This document shows, piece after piece, positions 1 to 11,300 of a stretch of DNA of 64,000 nucleotides (positions within the stretch are counted from its first letter, which is position 1; every line of letters starts with the position of its first letter). This stretch comes from Sparassis latifolia (lineage: Eukaryota; Basidiomycota; Agaricomycetes; Polyporales; Sparassidaceae), in assembly GCA_018466975.1 (NCBI GenBank), contig CM031555.1, positions 3,162,001 to 3,226,000 of the forward strand, given 5' to 3'. Under the pieces are notes generated by a model that made no database searches, was not told the origin of the DNA, and was given only the letters and a program-made list of their open reading frames with translations. The position numbers were made by a program, and so were the translations under genes.

Positions 1-1327
1 CAGAAAGCTCTGTGCAGGTACCACAGACATTGCTATCAATTGGTCGGGAGGTCTTCATCATGCAAAGAAGGCTGAGGCGAGCGGATTCTGCTATGTGAAC
101 GACATCGTCCTTGCTATTCTTGAGCTTCTGAGGTAAATCCACTGTGCATGTTCACTACGCGTTTGACTTGTCTAACAAAATGAAAGGTATCATCCTCGCG
201 TTCTATATATCGACATTGATATCCACCACGGTGACGGCGTGGAGTTCGCATTCTACCACACGAACCGCGTCATGACCGTTTCGTTCCACAAATACACCGG
301 AGACTTCTTTCCCGGCACAGGAAAGCTCGACGACAATGGCGCCGGGCTCGGCAAGCATTTCTGCCTAAACGTTCCCCTGCAGGACGGGATCGACGATGAC
401 ATGTACCTCACAATATTCAAGACCGTCATCGAGGACACCGTCACCGCCTTCCGGCCATCCGCCATCGTCCTGCAATGTGGCGCGGACTCCCTGGGCTGCG
501 ACCGGCTCGGCGCTTTCAACCTGTCGATCGCAGCCCACGGAGAGTGCGTCAACTTCGTGCGCAAGTTCAACGTGCCCCTCCTCGTCGTCGGCGGCGGCGG
601 GTACACGATCAAGAACGTGAGCCGCTGCTGGACGTACGAGACCTCCGTCCTCGTCGGCGCCGCAGTACCCGACGAGCTGCCTATCACCATCTACGACTCG
701 TTCTTCCGCGACTCGAAGTGGAAGTTGCACCCGCCACTCACTGGGAAGGTGGACAACCAGAACTCGCCGGCGTCGCTGCAGCGCGTCACCATCAGCATTC
801 GCAACAAGCTACGATATCTCCAAGGCGCGCCTAGCGTGGCGTTGCAGGAGATCCCGCCAGATCTCGGGGGCTGGCTCGAGGACGAGACGCGCACACGACA
901 GGAGAAGGAAGAAGAGAAGGGCACCGCGCAAGCTGGGGAATCCAGAGAAGACCGGTCCATGAAGCGGAACGAGTACTTCGACGGAGACAGGGATAACGAC
1001 GGCGATGAAGAAGAGGAGGCACCGCCGGCTCCAACGCCACGGACGAAGGCGACTGCCCGGAAAACAAGAGGGGGAAAGCGAGGCCGTGGCAGGGGTAGGG
1101 GCAAGGCCACGGCCAACGGCGCGCCGAGGGAAGGTGAAGATGAGGCAGAGGAGGCAGCCGCACCACCTACACGATCTAGGACGACAAAGGGAAAGACGAA
1201 GGGGCGCGGGCGAGCACGAACGAAGGCACAAGAGAAGAACACCGAGCCGGATACCCCAAATGCAGAGCCTGACTCGAATGCGAGTACAGAACAGGCTCCA
1301 ACGCCAATGGAGGTGGATGTCGTATGA
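1..1327 (+). CDS. RPD3: Class I histone deacetylase (RPD3-type), 5'-truncated by window edge
   Basis: Zn-dependent deacetylase that removes acetyl groups from histone lysines in Rpd3/Sin3-type corepressor complexes in the nucleus. The gene enters from the left edge, so about 120 N-terminal residues are missing. Exon 2-132 encodes the GGLHHAKK active-site His pair and the FCYVND stretch. After a 54-base GT-AG intron (133-186) the second exon gives [11 protein letters not shown] (metal ligands), [13 protein letters not shown] and [14 protein letters not shown] (catalytic Tyr). About 423 residues are visible. The last 170 or so are a low-complexity, highly charged tail with RGRGRGRG repeats and acidic patches, longer than in yeast Rpd3. 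It faces an SLC41 gene tail to tail. Seen: motifs and stop codon. Family: established. Rpd3 versus Hos2 subtype: inferred. Confidence 0.93.
133..186 (+). other. Spliceosomal intron in the HDAC gene
   Basis: Starts GTAAAT and ends AAAG. Removing it joins the codons for Leu-Leu-Arg to Tyr-His-Pro in frame, which restores the conserved HDAC core. The 54-base length is typical for this window. Confidence 0.85.
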
Positions 1328-1979
1328 AGTCAACATTCTGGAAATCGCGGTGCTGTACGTCCATCCCATTCTCCAATTCGCGGGTTTTTGTAGCTGACAT
1401 TAATCATATATTTCGCTGTTGTTGAAGGCCGTATATCCCGCTCGGCATAACGGAGCCCTTCGATGCAATCTAAGCTACTGAATATGCTGCAGAAGACGAT
1501 GAAACTAGAGACACGCACGGACATCTGAACGCACTTGTAGGGCCTGCGAGTCAGCCATACGTAGGCTGGCATCCTCCGTATTCCCACCACGAGTCTACTC
1601 GCCATATGAAGGTTGAACGGACGTACCGTCGCCTCGAGATTAGTCTAGATACACTACTACTACATACATCGACTTGCGAACTAATGGATTACGATAAGGC
1701 TGCGAGCCTGCCGTGCGCGATAATAGTTATGCAGCAGCTCGTGGCAGCAACAGGTGTTAACTCTCTGCGTGGCTGCGCACATGCGAGCCAAGGAGAGCAG
1801 CGATCTCGTAGCAGCAAACCAGCAGGAGCTGGCCAACGAGGTCTACCAGCGCGGAGTTCAATGGCAGCGCATACATGTCAGGATCGAGGTCGCGTTTCCA
1901 CAGGAGGTTCGTCGTTACCTGCGCAAGGAAAAGTGATATTACGGTCTACACGAAAAGCCACGGTCAGCTCTGACGATGT
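1328..1979. other. Convergent intergenic region, no gene seen
   Basis: Lies between the stop of the HDAC gene (+) and the stop of the SLC41 gene (-), so it holds the two 3' ends. Only short open frames without recognisable motifs are present, and no repeat or RNA gene was recognised. Confidence 0.6.
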
Positions 1980-3679
1980 CTAAGAAATGAGGGTAATTGG
2001 ACATACTGTAATGCAGAAGAAGATGACTTGGAGTACTATGAAGAGGAAGGAAAGGCGGAGCCAGCCGAACGCGAAGACTGTCGCGAGGAATGCGATGTTG
2101 ACTGGGAGGCTTACGAGCAGGAGGGTAATCATGACCATACGTTGGCTGGGGTGAGGGCTCTTCTCGTCCGCTTGATCTAGGGTTGGCAGGTCGGACAAGA
2201 CTGTCGGCAGCGTGAACGTCGCTGCGTGCAGTGCCGTTGAGAGGCGTGAGATAAACACAGAACCGACGTTTCCAGAAAGGCCTATAATAACGACGAAAGT
2301 GAGATTGACGTATATCTACACTCACGACGAAGGAACGTTTACCTGTGACAACAACTGCAACAAGGGCGTAGCCAGTGTATTGGCCGACGAACGTGTCCAG
2401 GACTAGGCCTGTCCCACTGCTGATGATCATGGCGATGAACAAGGGCATCCAACCTTCTGTGAGCAGATGCTGGACGTGTTCATTGCGGCGCGTTAGGACC
2501 GTCCAGCCGACAGCCGCCGCAACGAGGAATATTATGATGATAAGCGGGATAACCGTGTCAATAATTAAAAGGTGTAACGCAGAAACGACACCCAAGATCG
2601 TCAACGTGACAAGATCACCGAGACAGGCAGCAACGGGCGGTGCGATATTATCTGCACACAGAATAGCTGTAGATATACAAGAATGACTGGGAAGAGCATG
2701 GCTTACCTGGGTCGAGCCCGAATCGCCGACACAACACAACTAGGGTGCACATGAACGACCCAAGCACACAGCCGGACAAGCAAGTAGATGTCATGGCAGC
2801 AGACGCGACCATCGCGAATCTGTGGAAATGCTCAACTCTGTGTCGGCACTTCGAACTATATAGCATACTCTGAAAGGCCGGACGTTGGCGAGCCACCTGG
2901 AAAGATTGGCCGTGGTGTTCTCGCACCCACAGTCCTAGCCACTATCGAGCTAGTAATGTTGCCAGAAAGGACCGCCGAAACTGCTTCCTCCCCAGCTGGT
3001 CGGGGTATGATACGACCTAGCAGGAAGGCGACACACGCTGCGACGAAGGATACGACGGTCGCCTGCACCTGTAGCAGCGTCAAGTTTCCAAGAATGATTG
3101 ATTTACGTCTTGACGGCTCGTCGAGCTCTCCCATGTTCGCAGCGGTACCCAGACGGGCTGAAAGGTTCATCTCAAGGTTTCCCTTCAGGTTGAGTACAAC
3201 CGGGATGATCATGATCAGCTCATCCACGCGGGACATGGCTTTCCAATGCTAATGAGTATCTGAGCGCACAGTCATCGAGACGAGGTAGTCAATACGCACA
3301 GAGACATTGGTCAATATTTCACCCGTAAATAACAGTCCCAGAGTAGTTATAAGAAGGGTGGGTGAGGTCTATGGCACGTTCAGACTGCTACGCAGCCGCA
3401 TGCACATCAACAAATATTCACCTCTATGACAAGGCTCTTCACCTGAGCCCATCTACTCGTGTGCCCTACAAGCACCCGTTCCTCCCTGAGAGAACCTAAC
3501 AGAGCACGATTGCCTTCCCCCTCATCGTCAGAGTCACCGTCCGAGTCATCGGCGAGCTCGTAGACAAGTGGTTTGGCGCTCTTCTGGTCATCGGTTTCCG
3601 TCGTTCCGTCCAGAGTCGTAAGTTCGATTGTCTCAGAGCTGATTTCTGAAGCTGGGTCAGACGACACGGCGCCCTCCAT
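1980..3679 (-). CDS. SLC41/MgtE-type divalent cation (Mg2+) transporter
   Basis: Integral membrane protein of the SLC41 family, known Mg2+ carriers or exchangers. Reading the minus strand as six exons (3679-3422, 3368-3300, 3248-2869, 2819-2707, 2651-2343, 2281-1980) gives 1431 coding bases, 476 residues, with every junction GT-AG and phase-consistent. The N-terminal 85 residues are acidic and cytosolic-looking. Two MgtE-like halves follow. The first carries the family signature PVVLNLKGNLEMNLSARLGTA and the second DNIAPPVAACLGDLVTLTIL, each within hydrophobic segments, and the C-terminus is also hydrophobic. The start codon lies only 85 bases from a retroelement insertion at 3764, so its promoter is probably displaced. 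Direction of transport and membrane location cannot be read from the sequence. Confidence 0.88.
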
Positions 3680-3758
3680 GCGTCGTTAAAAGAGCTGGTA
3701 AAGTCCAAGTCCGAAGGGAGGTTCAGATCTCAGAGCTTGTCGTCTTTCGCCGTCATGT

Positions 3759-3763
3759 GTATG
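3759..3763. repeat. Target site duplication (left), GTATG
   Basis: The five bases GTATG directly precede the 5' LTR and recur directly after the 3' LTR at 12977-12981. A 5-bp duplication is usual for Ty3/gypsy integration. Confidence 0.9.
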
Positions 3764-4058
3764 TGTGACGCAGCGGAACGGCGCTTACACTAATTTCCTT
3801 TCCTGTCTCGCTTATCACTTACCGCCGGTTCCGAGTCCTCCTCAGTATTGCGCGTTCCTCTCCCACCACTCAATTTTCTCTTTCGTCGGTCTGGGGACCT
3901 CCATTACCGGGGGGGGCCCCCAACGTATATAAGGTGTGCTGCTCGTAGAGTAAAGGGCAGCGTTCTTGTAAATCGAAAGTCAGCCTTTATCGCTGTAACT
4001 CTCGTGTGTGCGCTTTTCCGTGTGACGCGACCTTCCCTATTCGGTAGCCAGCGTCACA
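3764..4058 (+). repeat. 5' LTR (295 bp)
   Basis: Direct repeat of 12682-12976 with the canonical TG...CA ends embedded in an 8-bp inverted repeat TGTGACGC/GCGTCACA. It contains a G8C5 tract and a TATA box (TATATAAGG at 3926) that probably drives the genomic transcript. Confidence 0.95.
3926..3934 (+). promoter_or_regulatory. TATA box of the LTR promoter
   Basis: TATATAAGG inside the 5' LTR, right after the GC-rich run. The same motif lies at 12844-12852 in the 3' LTR. It is placed correctly to start the retroelement RNA within the LTR. Confidence 0.65.
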
Positions 4059-4217
4059 TATTTTTTACAGTCTAGGCTCTCTTCGAAAACCTCTGTTTTA
4101 TCCTTGCTCGCCTTCGTCTGGATCCCATCGGGTCTGATCACCTCGACCTTCCGACTTCGGCGACGACTCTTGCCTATACTACACCCAGCTAGTCTATCTT
4201 ACAAGTAGAACCCTACT

Positions 4218-7200
4218 ATGTCTCACCGCTACGACCTCCGCTCGCGCGCCCCTCCGAGGCCCACGTCGCCTAGCCCGTCGATCCCAGGTGAGTACCAAAG
4301 TAGCCCGGATGTCGAGAACGTTGACCCTGCTCTTGGTCACAGCGTCAATACTGGGACACCGTCGCGTGCCTCCAGCCCCCGGGCTTCCTCTGCCGTTGTC
4401 CCTGGTCTGTCATACAGCCAGGTGACGGCGCGTTCCCCGTCCCCGGTGCCTAGCACCGTGGAAGCAACTTCTGTATCACATACAGAAAATATACTTAGTC
4501 CCCTCACTTCCCTCTCGACGTCCGAGGCAGTGAGGAGCGAAAATGTCTCGCCAGCCTCAACTATCCGTGAGACTGTGAGGCATGACAGCCAGCACCCTGC
4601 GAACGACAGCCAGGGAGAATGGATCACTGTCAGGTCGAAGCGTCGTGCCCGGAGCCTGGATTCAGCAGGTCCGGCACGGGCATCTCACCCTGAGAATGCG
4701 GTGCTGAGTGAGTTAAATGCCAGCCAGCTGCAGGCCTTTGCCACGGCTGAGAGTTTGATGAGTCCAGAGGAACAGGCTCAGTATCAAAATCGCATGCATT
4801 TCGTGCAAACTCCAGGCTCCGGGAGCTTGACGCATTCCGAAGAGATCGAGCGGGCCCTGGAAAGCTGCTCGCCGATTGCACAGGACGGATGGGCCCATGG
4901 CCGTCCTGAGTCGCGTGAGGAAGGCCCGTCCTCGCGCAAAGGCAAGGCTATTGACCCCAGAGAGTGGGGCAGTAGCGGAATTCCTCCAGAAGAGCTAGAC
5001 CCAGAAGCTCAGATTCGAGAGTATGAACAATACTCTTCGAGACTGCAGAGACCTCCGACTGAGGACCTCCGTCATGAGGAGACACTCAACATTGACGAAC
5101 AACGAGAGATGTTGGAGTATTGGCGGGCCTGCAAGGCGGCGCGCGATGCGCCACCGCAAGCTGTGCCTCGAGGCTATCAGACGCCTGAGCTCGGGCACCA
5201 GACTGAGGAGGCAACAGCTTATCAAGCTGAGGCTCTTCGTGCGGAGAACCGCGCACTGCGGGACAAGCTCGCTGCACTGGAACGAGCGGCCGCACCACCA
5301 CGAAGCCCAGCGGTGCCCTCAGCGAAAGAATCGAAAGCGCGTAAGGAGCGCGACACGCACGCCTCGAAGGCAAAAAGCAGGCACTCTGATAAGGAGCAGA
5401 ACACGCTGCGCCCGATCACTCAGATTGAGCCAGGCAGTTACCTGGGCATGGCCTTCAAGTCATTGGGTGCGAAGTCAAACAGCGGGCCCCCTGGCGGCTC
5501 GTCCGGGTCCTCTTCTTCCTCGTCTGATTCCTCGGACTCGGACGGTAGTCATAACTTTGCACGCCGCGCGGAGTCCTCGTCCTCAGGCAGTGAGAACGAG
5601 GGACGAGGGCGGCATAAGAAGTCCTCGAAATTGGGAAAGCCCAAGGTTCCAGTCCTGAAACCAAAGGAGCCCACTCCCTATGATGGAAGTACTGATGTAC
5701 ATGTATTCCATAAGTTTATGAGAGAAATGTCCTCTTATGTTCGAGGGTATAATCTTCCGCCACGACGGCATGCAGAAAATGTTGAACACTTCCTCACGAA
5801 AACTGCATATGAATTTTATGTTAACACCATATCCAGTGACCCTGAGTCATGGGACTTGGAGCGCATACTGATTGCACTCTTCAACTACTGTTTTCCGGTG
5901 GACTTCCGCCTTAAGATGCGTGACCGCCTCCGCCGTAGCCGGCAGGGAGATCGCACCGTGCGCGAATATGTGCATGAGCTTGAAGATCTCTTCATGATGG
6001 CCGGGACCACGGATGAACGTGAGCGCGTCGAGAAGCTCTGGAATGGCCTTAATATCTATATACAACAAGGTCTATGGAAGAAAGAGCTCAACCCCATGCA
6101 TGCGCCGTGGAAGGCCGTGCTTGCTGCTGCGGAGGTACTCGAGATCGCCGAGAATGTCGGCAAAGCTCTCGAGAAACGAGGATCACGCCCGGATAAGGGT
6201 GCACCTCCACCCAGTCATGGGAATGGGACGACGAGTCGTGACCCTCACGAACCTCCCCGACGGCCCAGCAAGATGCCGTTCAGACGTGATCATGGCCGTA
6301 GTCGTCCCCCGCAGAGTGACCGTAGTGTTGCTCCTTCTCGTCGGCCCACCGATGATTCGCGGGCCAAGCCTCCCCAGCCGCGACTCTCCGAAAAGGAAAA
6401 ATCGGACCTCACTGCCGCCGGAAAGTGCTTCCTGTGTAAAGAGAGTGGACATTTTGCACGGCAATGCCCCAGCCGCTCGCGTATGAAATCCGCATACAAA
6501 GGCAAGCCACCAGGTGTCTCTGCATACCATGTGGAACCCGACCTCAGCGCCGCCGCGAAACTGCGCTCATTAGTAAAGTCGGCCAGGACCAACGGCGGAG
6601 TGGATCTCCACGCTGTGGCTGTTGACCTCTCCGATACCGAGAGTGAAGGATGGCCGGAGAATGTTGATGACAGTAGTATTGCCACAGACACCAAGGACTC
6701 GGTGTCTGTAGGCGACACCAGCAGCGAGAACGGGGACCCTGACCCTTCGAACTCGCCCGTTGTCCAATTTTCCTACCATGCCCGCGCACCAGACTGGTAC
6801 GCTGTGCATCATCACGACAGTGATTTCTTTCAGCGCGCCGCCCGAGAAGATAATGACCTCACTCACTTTGAGCTGCCAGCTGCCGATGACCTCACGGGCT
6901 TCGAGCCGTCTCAGCTGGAAGTTGGGGATGTATATGCCACACGTATCAGTGACGTACTGACATCAAATGATGGGGTACTCACCTACCATTGGATCTCCAA
7001 TGAACCGGGCGCGGGTCCTGATGCTCTTCCAGACTTCGGCTCTCCGGTTATCTATCGCACCTCACCAGATGAGTGGTGTATTATGTGGTCCCCCATGGAG
7101 GATGTGGTTGTCCCATTGTCCCTGTTACAGGACCCGGAATTCAACCTATGCTTGTGGGTCACGCAACGGGCCCAGTACCAGGCCCTCACTATAATACCCA

Positions 7201-8390
7201 CCGATGGGTGCGATTGCACTGACACCACGCCACGCTTTGGTTCACCGCTCGCAGACAGGGTTGATCATATCCTGAATGTATACTGGCCCATCCCGTCGAA
7301 TGCCGAGGGCGCACCAGGGTCTGGGTCAGTTCGGTTTCAGTGTATACAACGGAACGGTTATGTTGAAGTGAATGATTATTACCTGAACATCTTCATCTGC
7401 TTCGCGGATGAGGACTTGCTCCGACCCCGATATAACGTTGCTCGTGCGTATGCACGCCGCGTGCGCTTCCTGCTGGGAAGACGCTTCCTCCCGGAGGATC
7501 TGGAGGGCGAATTGCAGCATCTCTTTGATAACGACAACGAGCCGGACGATGAAGGCAGTGTTCTGCTTGGTGCTGTACACGTGCCGCGGACCTCCGATGA
7601 CTTGCTGCCTGCGATTCAGCGCAACGCAGCTTCACCGAGGGATTTTCGGCGTGTTATTCCTGAACCTGCGGTGGTAGTTGTGCAGGTCAATGGGCACTCC
7701 GCTCGTGCCCTGTTGGACTCCGGTTCACTCGCTGACTTCATGTCTGCAAAGCTAGCACATCAGCTTGGCGTGAAAGTATTTGAACTCGAGAAACCGTTAC
7801 CGGTCCACCTCGCAGTTCAAGGTTCACGTGCGAAAATTAATCTGGGTTGTACCACGGAACTCGCGTATCAGTCCGTGCATGAGAGTCGATATTTTGATAT
7901 CGTCAATTTACTAAATTACGACCTGATCCTGGGGACACCGTTTTGGTTCCAGCACAAGGTGTCTGTAGGCTTAAACCCCACATCGGTCATCGTTGGTAGC
8001 GCCAGCGCATTGACCCTTGAAGGGAAGCGCCTGCGTGTACTTGAATCACGCGCCGCGGATCTTCATGCCTTGACGGTAGAGGAGGCGCGCGAATTACTCC
8101 GCGAGTATGCAGCTCCAATCTGTCGAGAGGCTAGCGACGCACCTTTGCCTCCCCTGCGTGAGATCAACCATGCGATCCCCTTGAAGGATGTTGATAAGGT
8201 CTACCCTTGGCGTCCTAGCAAATGTCCTGACCCGCTGCGACCAGCATGGGTTGAGAAGCGTGATGCTTACCTCAAATCCGGGCGCTGGAAGATGACCAGT
8301 GCGCGCAACACCTGCCCGATGCTCCTACTGACAAAGCCGGGCACCGGCGTCAAGGGCGCACCACCGAAACCCGAGTCACTGTTGATCTGA
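4218..8390 (+). CDS. Retrotransposon Gag-protease polyprotein, intact ORF ending in early RT
   Basis: Open frame of 1390 residues, unusually long for a fungal Gag. Residues 1-330 are Ser/Pro-rich and disordered-looking, followed by a short heptad-like coiled coil near 340-370 and an acidic Ser tract. A capsid-type retrotransposon Gag domain lies at about 484-620. A CCHC zinc knuckle (CFLCKESGHFARQC) lies near residue 736, suited to binding the genomic RNA. About 400 residues of unknown type follow, then an aspartic protease with LLDSGS near 1165 and ILGTPFW. The last residues already match the first motif of reverse transcriptase before a stop. Reading then continues in the -1 frame, with no clear slippery heptamer visible, so the break may be mutational. 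Confidence 0.9.
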   Translation: MSHRYDLRSRAPPRPTSPSPSIPGEYQSSPDVENVDPALGHSVNTGTPSRASSPRASSAVVPGLSYSQVTARSPSPVPSTVEATSVSHTENILSPLTSLSTSEAVRSENVSPASTIRETVRHDSQHPANDSQGEWITVRSKRRARSLDSAGPARASHPENAVLSELNASQLQAFATAESLMSPEEQAQYQNRMHFVQTPGSGSLTHSEEIERALESCSPIAQDGWAHGRPESREEGPSSRKGKAIDPREWGSSGIPPEELDPEAQIREYEQYSSRLQRPPTEDLRHEETLNIDEQREMLEYWRACKAARDAPPQAVPRGYQTPELGHQTEEATAYQAEALRAENRALRDKLAALERAAAPPRSPAVPSAKESKARKERDTHASKAKSRHSDKEQNTLRPITQIEPGSYLGMAFKSLGAKSNSGPPGGSSGSSSSSSDSSDSDGSHNFARRAESSSSGSENEGRGRHKKSSKLGKPKVPVLKPKEPTPYDGSTDVHVFHKFMREMSSYVRGYNLPPRRHAENVEHFLTKTAYEFYVNTISSDPESWDLERILIALFNYCFPVDFRLKMRDRLRRSRQGDRTVREYVHELEDLFMMAGTTDERERVEKLWNGLNIYIQQGLWKKELNPMHAPWKAVLAAAEVLEIAENVGKALEKRGSRPDKGAPPPSHGNGTTSRDPHEPPRRPSKMPFRRDHGRSRPPQSDRSVAPSRRPTDDSRAKPPQPRLSEKEKSDLTAAGKCFLCKESGHFARQCPSRSRMKSAYKGKPPGVSAYHVEPDLSAAAKLRSLVKSARTNGGVDLHAVAVDLSDTESEGWPENVDDSSIATDTKDSVSVGDTSSENGDPDPSNSPVVQFSYHARAPDWYAVHHHDSDFFQRAAREDNDLTHFELPAADDLTGFEPSQLEVGDVYATRISDVLTSNDGVLTYHWISNEPGAGPDALPDFGSPVIYRTSPDEWCIMWSPMEDVVVPLSLLQDPEFNLCLWVTQRAQYQALTIIPTDGCDCTDTTPRFGSPLADRVDHILNVYWPIPSNAEGAPGSGSVRFQCIQRNGYVEVNDYYLNIFICFADEDLLRPRYNVARAYARRVRFLLGRRFLPEDLEGELQHLFDNDNEPDDEGSVLLGAVHVPRTSDDLLPAIQRNAASPRDFRRVIPEPAVVVVQVNGHSARALLDSGSLADFMSAKLAHQLGVKVFELEKPLPVHLAVQGSRAKINLGCTTELAYQSVHESRYFDIVNLLNYDLILGTPFWFQHKVSVGLNPTSVIVGSASALTLEGKRLRVLESRAADLHALTVEEARELLREYAAPICREASDAPLPPLREINHAIPLKDVDKVYPWRPSKCPDPLRPAWVEKRDAYLKSGRWKMTSARNTCPMLLLTKPGTGVKGAPPKPESLLI

Positions 8391-11300
8391 GGGCACGGAA
8401 TGAAAATACAGTCAAACTCACCTCACCGCTGCCCGACATGGAGTCAATCCTCCGTCGAGTAGCACGCAAGCCGTACCGCACTCTCATTGACGGGAAGGAT
8501 GCGTACGAACATATTCGCATTGTCCCTGAGCACGTGGAACGTACCGCGATGGCTACTCCTGATGGGAATATGGTTAGCCTTGTTCTCCAACAGGGGGACT
8601 GTAATGCCGTTGCGACCTACCAATCATTGATGAATCACCTTTTCGGTCCATTCATCTCCGTGTTCATGGATGTTTACCTTGATGATATTGTTGTCTACTC
8701 AGACCAACTGGTGGAGCATGTTCAGCACTGCAAGCAGGTGATTGACATCCTCCGGAAGGAATCCCTGTACCTCAGTGCCACCAAGCTTCATTTCTTATGT
8801 CCTGAGATGAAAATTTTAGGACGAATTGTTGACGATGATGGTATCCGCATGGACCCCGACAAGGTGGACTCCGTACTCACCTGGAAAGCTCCCATTAACA
8901 AGGAGCTCCTGCGTGGGTTCCTTGGCTCCGTTGGATACCTCGCAGACGATATTGCAACCATCAGAATTCGATGGGGATACTGTCCAACTTGACGGATCAG
9001 AAACCAGCTTCAAGTGGGACTTCACTCACCAGCGCATTTGATGAGATCAAGCGGCTTCTCTCCGCTCATCGTCATCATAGCCGCATCCCGCTTGACTACT
9101 CGCCACGTGCGGCACCAATCTGGCTTATCACGGACGGCTCGCATGGCGGTGTTGCGGGAGTTGTTGCACAGGGCACCGACTGGCGATCGGGCCAAGTCGC
9201 GGCATTCTTCTCGGCCAAGTTGACGTCGGCCCAAATGAACTACCCTGTACATGAAATCGAGATGTTAGCTGGTGTCGAGTCTATGCGGCGGCACCGAGAT
9301 ATCTTGCTCGGGTGCCACTTCACGTGGGTAACGGACCACAAGGGTCTCACTCACCTCCTGACCCAACGGAATCTGTCTGGGAGACAAGCCCGTTGGTTAG
9401 AACTCATATCCGAGTTTGATTTTAATGTACAGCACGTACCTGGGGTGGAAAATGTGCTGGCAGATGCATTGTCACGCATCTATGCACACGACGTGCCCGG
9501 CACCGTGCGTGCCGAGTCTGAATACACCGAGCACGATGAGGGAGATGCCTTTGCGCGAAACCTCGCGGCGCACGCCATCTCTGTGCCGGTACTTGTTGGC
9601 CGAGAAGGTTGGGCCTCCAGAACGCGCGCAGGGACTGCTCGCGCGTTAGCAGCCAGCACCCCTGGACCCCTCACGCCCACATCAGCACTCCCTCACCCCG
9701 GTGACGTTGATGATCGTGCGCCAACAATCGCGCCACCGGCCGCGCGTTCAGCACCAAGTGACGTGGCACCACCTGTAGTGCGTGACGAGCCACCCGCACC
9801 AGCAACCGCGACCGCACAGGCAAATGCTCCTGTACGACGGCGTGCCCGCCGTCCGCGATCACCTCTCGCACCCGCTGAAACGGGCGCGCGGAAACTGCAA
9901 AAGAATTTTCCAAACGCATTAGCCGTGTCGTCCTGCACGGGCCCCGCGCAGAACGACAGGAGGGCGAGACAGGTGATACAAACTCACCTGAGACATTTTC
10001 CAACACTTCCCCGTCGTTGAGTGACAACACGGTGGAGGGCGAGCCAGAAGAAGTCGCCAGCGAGGCGACAGGCGGCTATGCTCCCATGTCAGAACGAGCG
10101 CCGAAAGCGCCCGCGAAGACCCCAGACAACGACGCTCTCCCGCGCCTGTCAGAAGGTCAGTTCCTGCTCCACGTGTCAGAAGCGACAGATGGAATAGACA
10201 TGCCGAAGGTCCTGAAAGGCCGCTACGATGAAGATGACTTCTTCGGGCCATCCTTGCAACCCCGAAACAATTCAAGAACTTCCTGGTGAAGGATGGATTA
10301 GTCTTCATGCGGGACAAACACCTGGAACTATTATGCATACCAGATATTCGGCTGGGTGCCGCAGTGTTCGCGAGATTGTCATCTCGCATGCTCACTCACT
10401 ATTGGCTCACCTTGGGCCATACAAGACCACTAACCTACTGCGGGACCATGTATGGTGGAAGTCCTTGTCAAAGGATGTTCAGAAATATTGCGACACCTGC
10501 ATGACATGCAAGCGGAGCAAACCTTCGAACCAGAAGCCATACGGCCTCCTGAACCCCCTTCCCGTACCAGGACACCCATGGGAAGCGATCGGGATCGATT
10601 TCGTTGGCCCACTCCCTGAATCTAAGGACCGCGATGCGAGTTATGACTCCATCACGGTGATCATTGACCTGCTTACTGCGATGGTACACTTGGTGCCCAG
10701 CCGCACGACTTACACGGCGAAGAATGTCGCTGAACTCGTGTTCGCTGAAGTCTACAAGCTCCACGGGTTGCCGAAAGCCATAGTTAGTGATCGGGATGTT
10801 CTCTTCACGAGCCAGTTCTGGTCCCACCTACATCGCCTTCTAGGCATTGAGCTCCGTATGTCGAGCGCGTACCATCCGGAATCAGATGGGTCTACAGAGA
10901 GGGCGAATCGCACAATAACACAAATGATTCGCCAGTGCATTGCATCCAACCAGAAGGACTGGGTGTCAAAATTACCCGCTATTGAGTTTGCTATTAATCT
11001 GGCACGATCCGATAGCACTGGTTATGCCCCTTCTTCTCAATACCGCCGCATGCCACGCCCGATGATATGGGAGAATGCGGTGCTGATGAATACACAGGGG
11101 TACGAACATATGCCCAGCGAGTAAAAGCCGCGTGATGGCAGCACATGACAGTGTTATCGCCGCGAGTCAAGCAAACTCGAGATGCAAATCGGCGCCGCCG
11201 ACCGGCTCCATTCGCACAGGAGACCTAGTATACATCTCCACGAAGAACATTTCCTGCCCAAGGGGCTGGCCTGAAAGTTCTTCCCCAAGTACATCGGACC

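Noticed and set aside
3848..4075. 75-residue open frame within the 5' LTR, repeated in the 3' LTR
   Set aside because: It is simply the LTR sequence read in one frame. The two copies are identical because the LTRs are, and the frame has no motif.
8365..8400. Programmed -1 frameshift between gag-protease and RT
   Set aside because: The -1 direction fits, but I see no slippery heptamer in the right phase and the rest of pol has many more shifts, so mutation is more likely.
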